NCBI GenBank assembly: GCA_018268695.1
Contig: JAFDWD010000356.1
Location: forward strand, 1-6,811
Length of the DNA: 6,811 nucleotides
Origin: Actinomycetota bacterium
Lineage (GTDB): Bacteria > Actinomycetota > Thermoleophilia > Solirubrobacterales > 70-9
Reading direction: 5' to 3'
Both the position numbers and the translations under genes were made by a program. A model generated the notes under the pieces. The model had not been told where the DNA came from. It saw only the letters and a list, made by a program, of their open reading frames with translations, and made no database searches. Below are positions 6,251 through 6,811 of the stretch, one piece after another. Each line of letters opens with the position of its first letter. The stretch's first letter is position 1.

Positions 6251-6278
6251 TTGTTCTTTAGGAAACCTCAGCTACGGT
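6251..6278 (+). promoter_or_regulatory. candidate promoter of the LCP-family gene
   Basis: TTGTTC (6251-6256) and TACGGT (6273-6278) are separated by 16 bases and fit the -35 and TANNNT -10 patterns of housekeeping actinobacterial promoters. The surrounding 50 bases are AT-richer than the rest of the window. The -10 ends 15 bases before the ATG, so the leader would be only about nine bases, with no Shine-Dalgarno sequence. Confidence 0.45.
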
Positions 6279-6293
6279 TTCGAACCCTTTTCT

Positions 6294-6811
6294 ATGCCTG
6301 ACGACGAGCAACGGCCGCAGGGGCCGTCCGAGCAACCGCCCCAAGGGCAACCCGAATACAAGGTGTATCGGTCCAAACGGGGGATCTTCTCGCGCCTGAA
6401 AGGAGGCGGCGACGTCCCGCGCTCGGACTCGCCGCCGCCCGGGGCCGGGGCGGCGGGGCTCGGCGGGCCGCCGGACGAACCGGGGCGCACCAACTACGGC
6501 CGCGGGCACCGCGACGGGCCGTCCCTACCGTCGGTCCCGCCGCTGAAACTCCCCTGGAAGCGCCGCGAAGAGCGCGGCACGCGTTCAGGGCGCCGCAAGC
6601 CGCCCGCGCGGCGGATCGCCTTCTGGGTGGGGATGGCGATCGTCGGCTGGATCGTCGTCAGCCTCCTCTCCTTCGCGATCTCGGCGCAGCTCCAGTCCTT
6701 CAAGCTCTCCGGCGAAGCCAAGGACGCGCTGCACGGCAACCCGTTCCTGCTGACCAGCGCGCAGAACATCCTCGTGATGGGCACCGACGCGCGCCCGCCG
6801 AACACCAAGGA
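6294..6811 (+). CDS. LytR-CpsA-Psr (LCP) family cell-wall glycopolymer transferase, N-terminal part
   Basis: The reading frame is open from ATG to the window edge, giving 172 complete codons and no stop. LCP enzymes move glycopolymers such as teichoic acids, arabinogalactan or capsule from a polyprenyl-phosphate carrier onto peptidoglycan, at the outer face of the membrane. Residues 1-106 form a cytoplasmic tail rich in Pro, Gly and Arg, probably disordered. One membrane helix spans about 108-130 (IAFWVGMAIVGWIVVSLLSF), preceded by an Arg/Lys-rich stretch that fits the inside-positive rule. NILVMGTDARP (158-168) is the hallmark opening of the LCP catalytic domain, including the Asp and Arg of its conserved G-D-R motif. 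The catalytic domain continues outside the window. The long tail is a common actinobacterial elaboration and may carry phosphorylation or protein-contact sites. The start has a candidate promoter but no ribosome-binding site. Confidence 0.9.
   Translation, partial: MPDDEQRPQGPSEQPPQGQPEYKVYRSKRGIFSRLKGGGDVPRSDSPPPGAGAAGLGGPPDEPGRTNYGRGHRDGPSLPSVPPLKLPWKRREERGTRSGRRKPPARRIAFWVGMAIVGWIVVSLLSFAISAQLQSFKLSGEAKDALHGNPFLLTSAQNILVMGTDARPPNTK

Noticed and set aside
6494..6808. 104-codon minus-strand open frame opposite the LCP gene
   Set aside because: The plus strand encodes a clear LCP N-terminus with membrane helix and hallmark motif; the antisense product has no domain signature.

Overview
The window is very GC-rich, and codon third positions are mostly G or C. 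It encodes an exported lipoprotein, a large secreted protein and the start of a LytR-CpsA-Psr (LCP) cell-wall enzyme. Together with a ROK sugar kinase of actinobacterial style, this suggests a chromosomal segment of a high-GC Gram-positive actinobacterium. The class Thermoleophilia (order Solirubrobacterales) is my best guess, from the general look of the proteins only. I see no transposase, phage gene, CRISPR array, tRNA or rRNA.

Layout: (1) Positions 48-1033, plus strand: a small NTF2/SnoaL-like protein followed directly by an HXXEE-family membrane protein, probably translationally coupled. (2) Positions 1053-6160, minus strand: a compact block read in the order ROK kinase (glucokinase-like), rsmI (16S rRNA C1402 2'-O-methyltransferase), a 165-residue lipoprotein, then a 916-residue secreted protein of unknown function. 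The gaps are 16 bp, a 1-base overlap and 59 bp, so one operon is plausible. The two housekeeping-type genes come first and the two exported orphan genes last. (3) Positions 6161-6293: a divergent promoter region with a perfect dyad and a probable promoter for the rightward gene. (4) Positions 6294-6811, plus strand: the first 172 codons of an LCP-family glycopolymer transferase, cut by the window edge.

The ROK kinase would feed sugar phosphate into metabolism. RsmI tunes the ribosomal decoding centre. The LCP protein would attach a glycopolymer to peptidoglycan outside the membrane. The most intriguing part is the pair of orphan exported genes at 1053-4360. The large protein has a signal peptide, an Arg-rich N-terminal module, a hydrophobic Gly/Ala/Val segment followed at once by five perfect heptads, and ten cysteines that fall into local pairs. 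The lipoprotein is predicted to be helical and membrane-anchored. Both use mostly GAA for Glu, unlike rsmI. I cannot assign either a function. A cell-surface pair, or even a helical membrane-inserting protein with a lipoprotein partner, is a hypothesis only.
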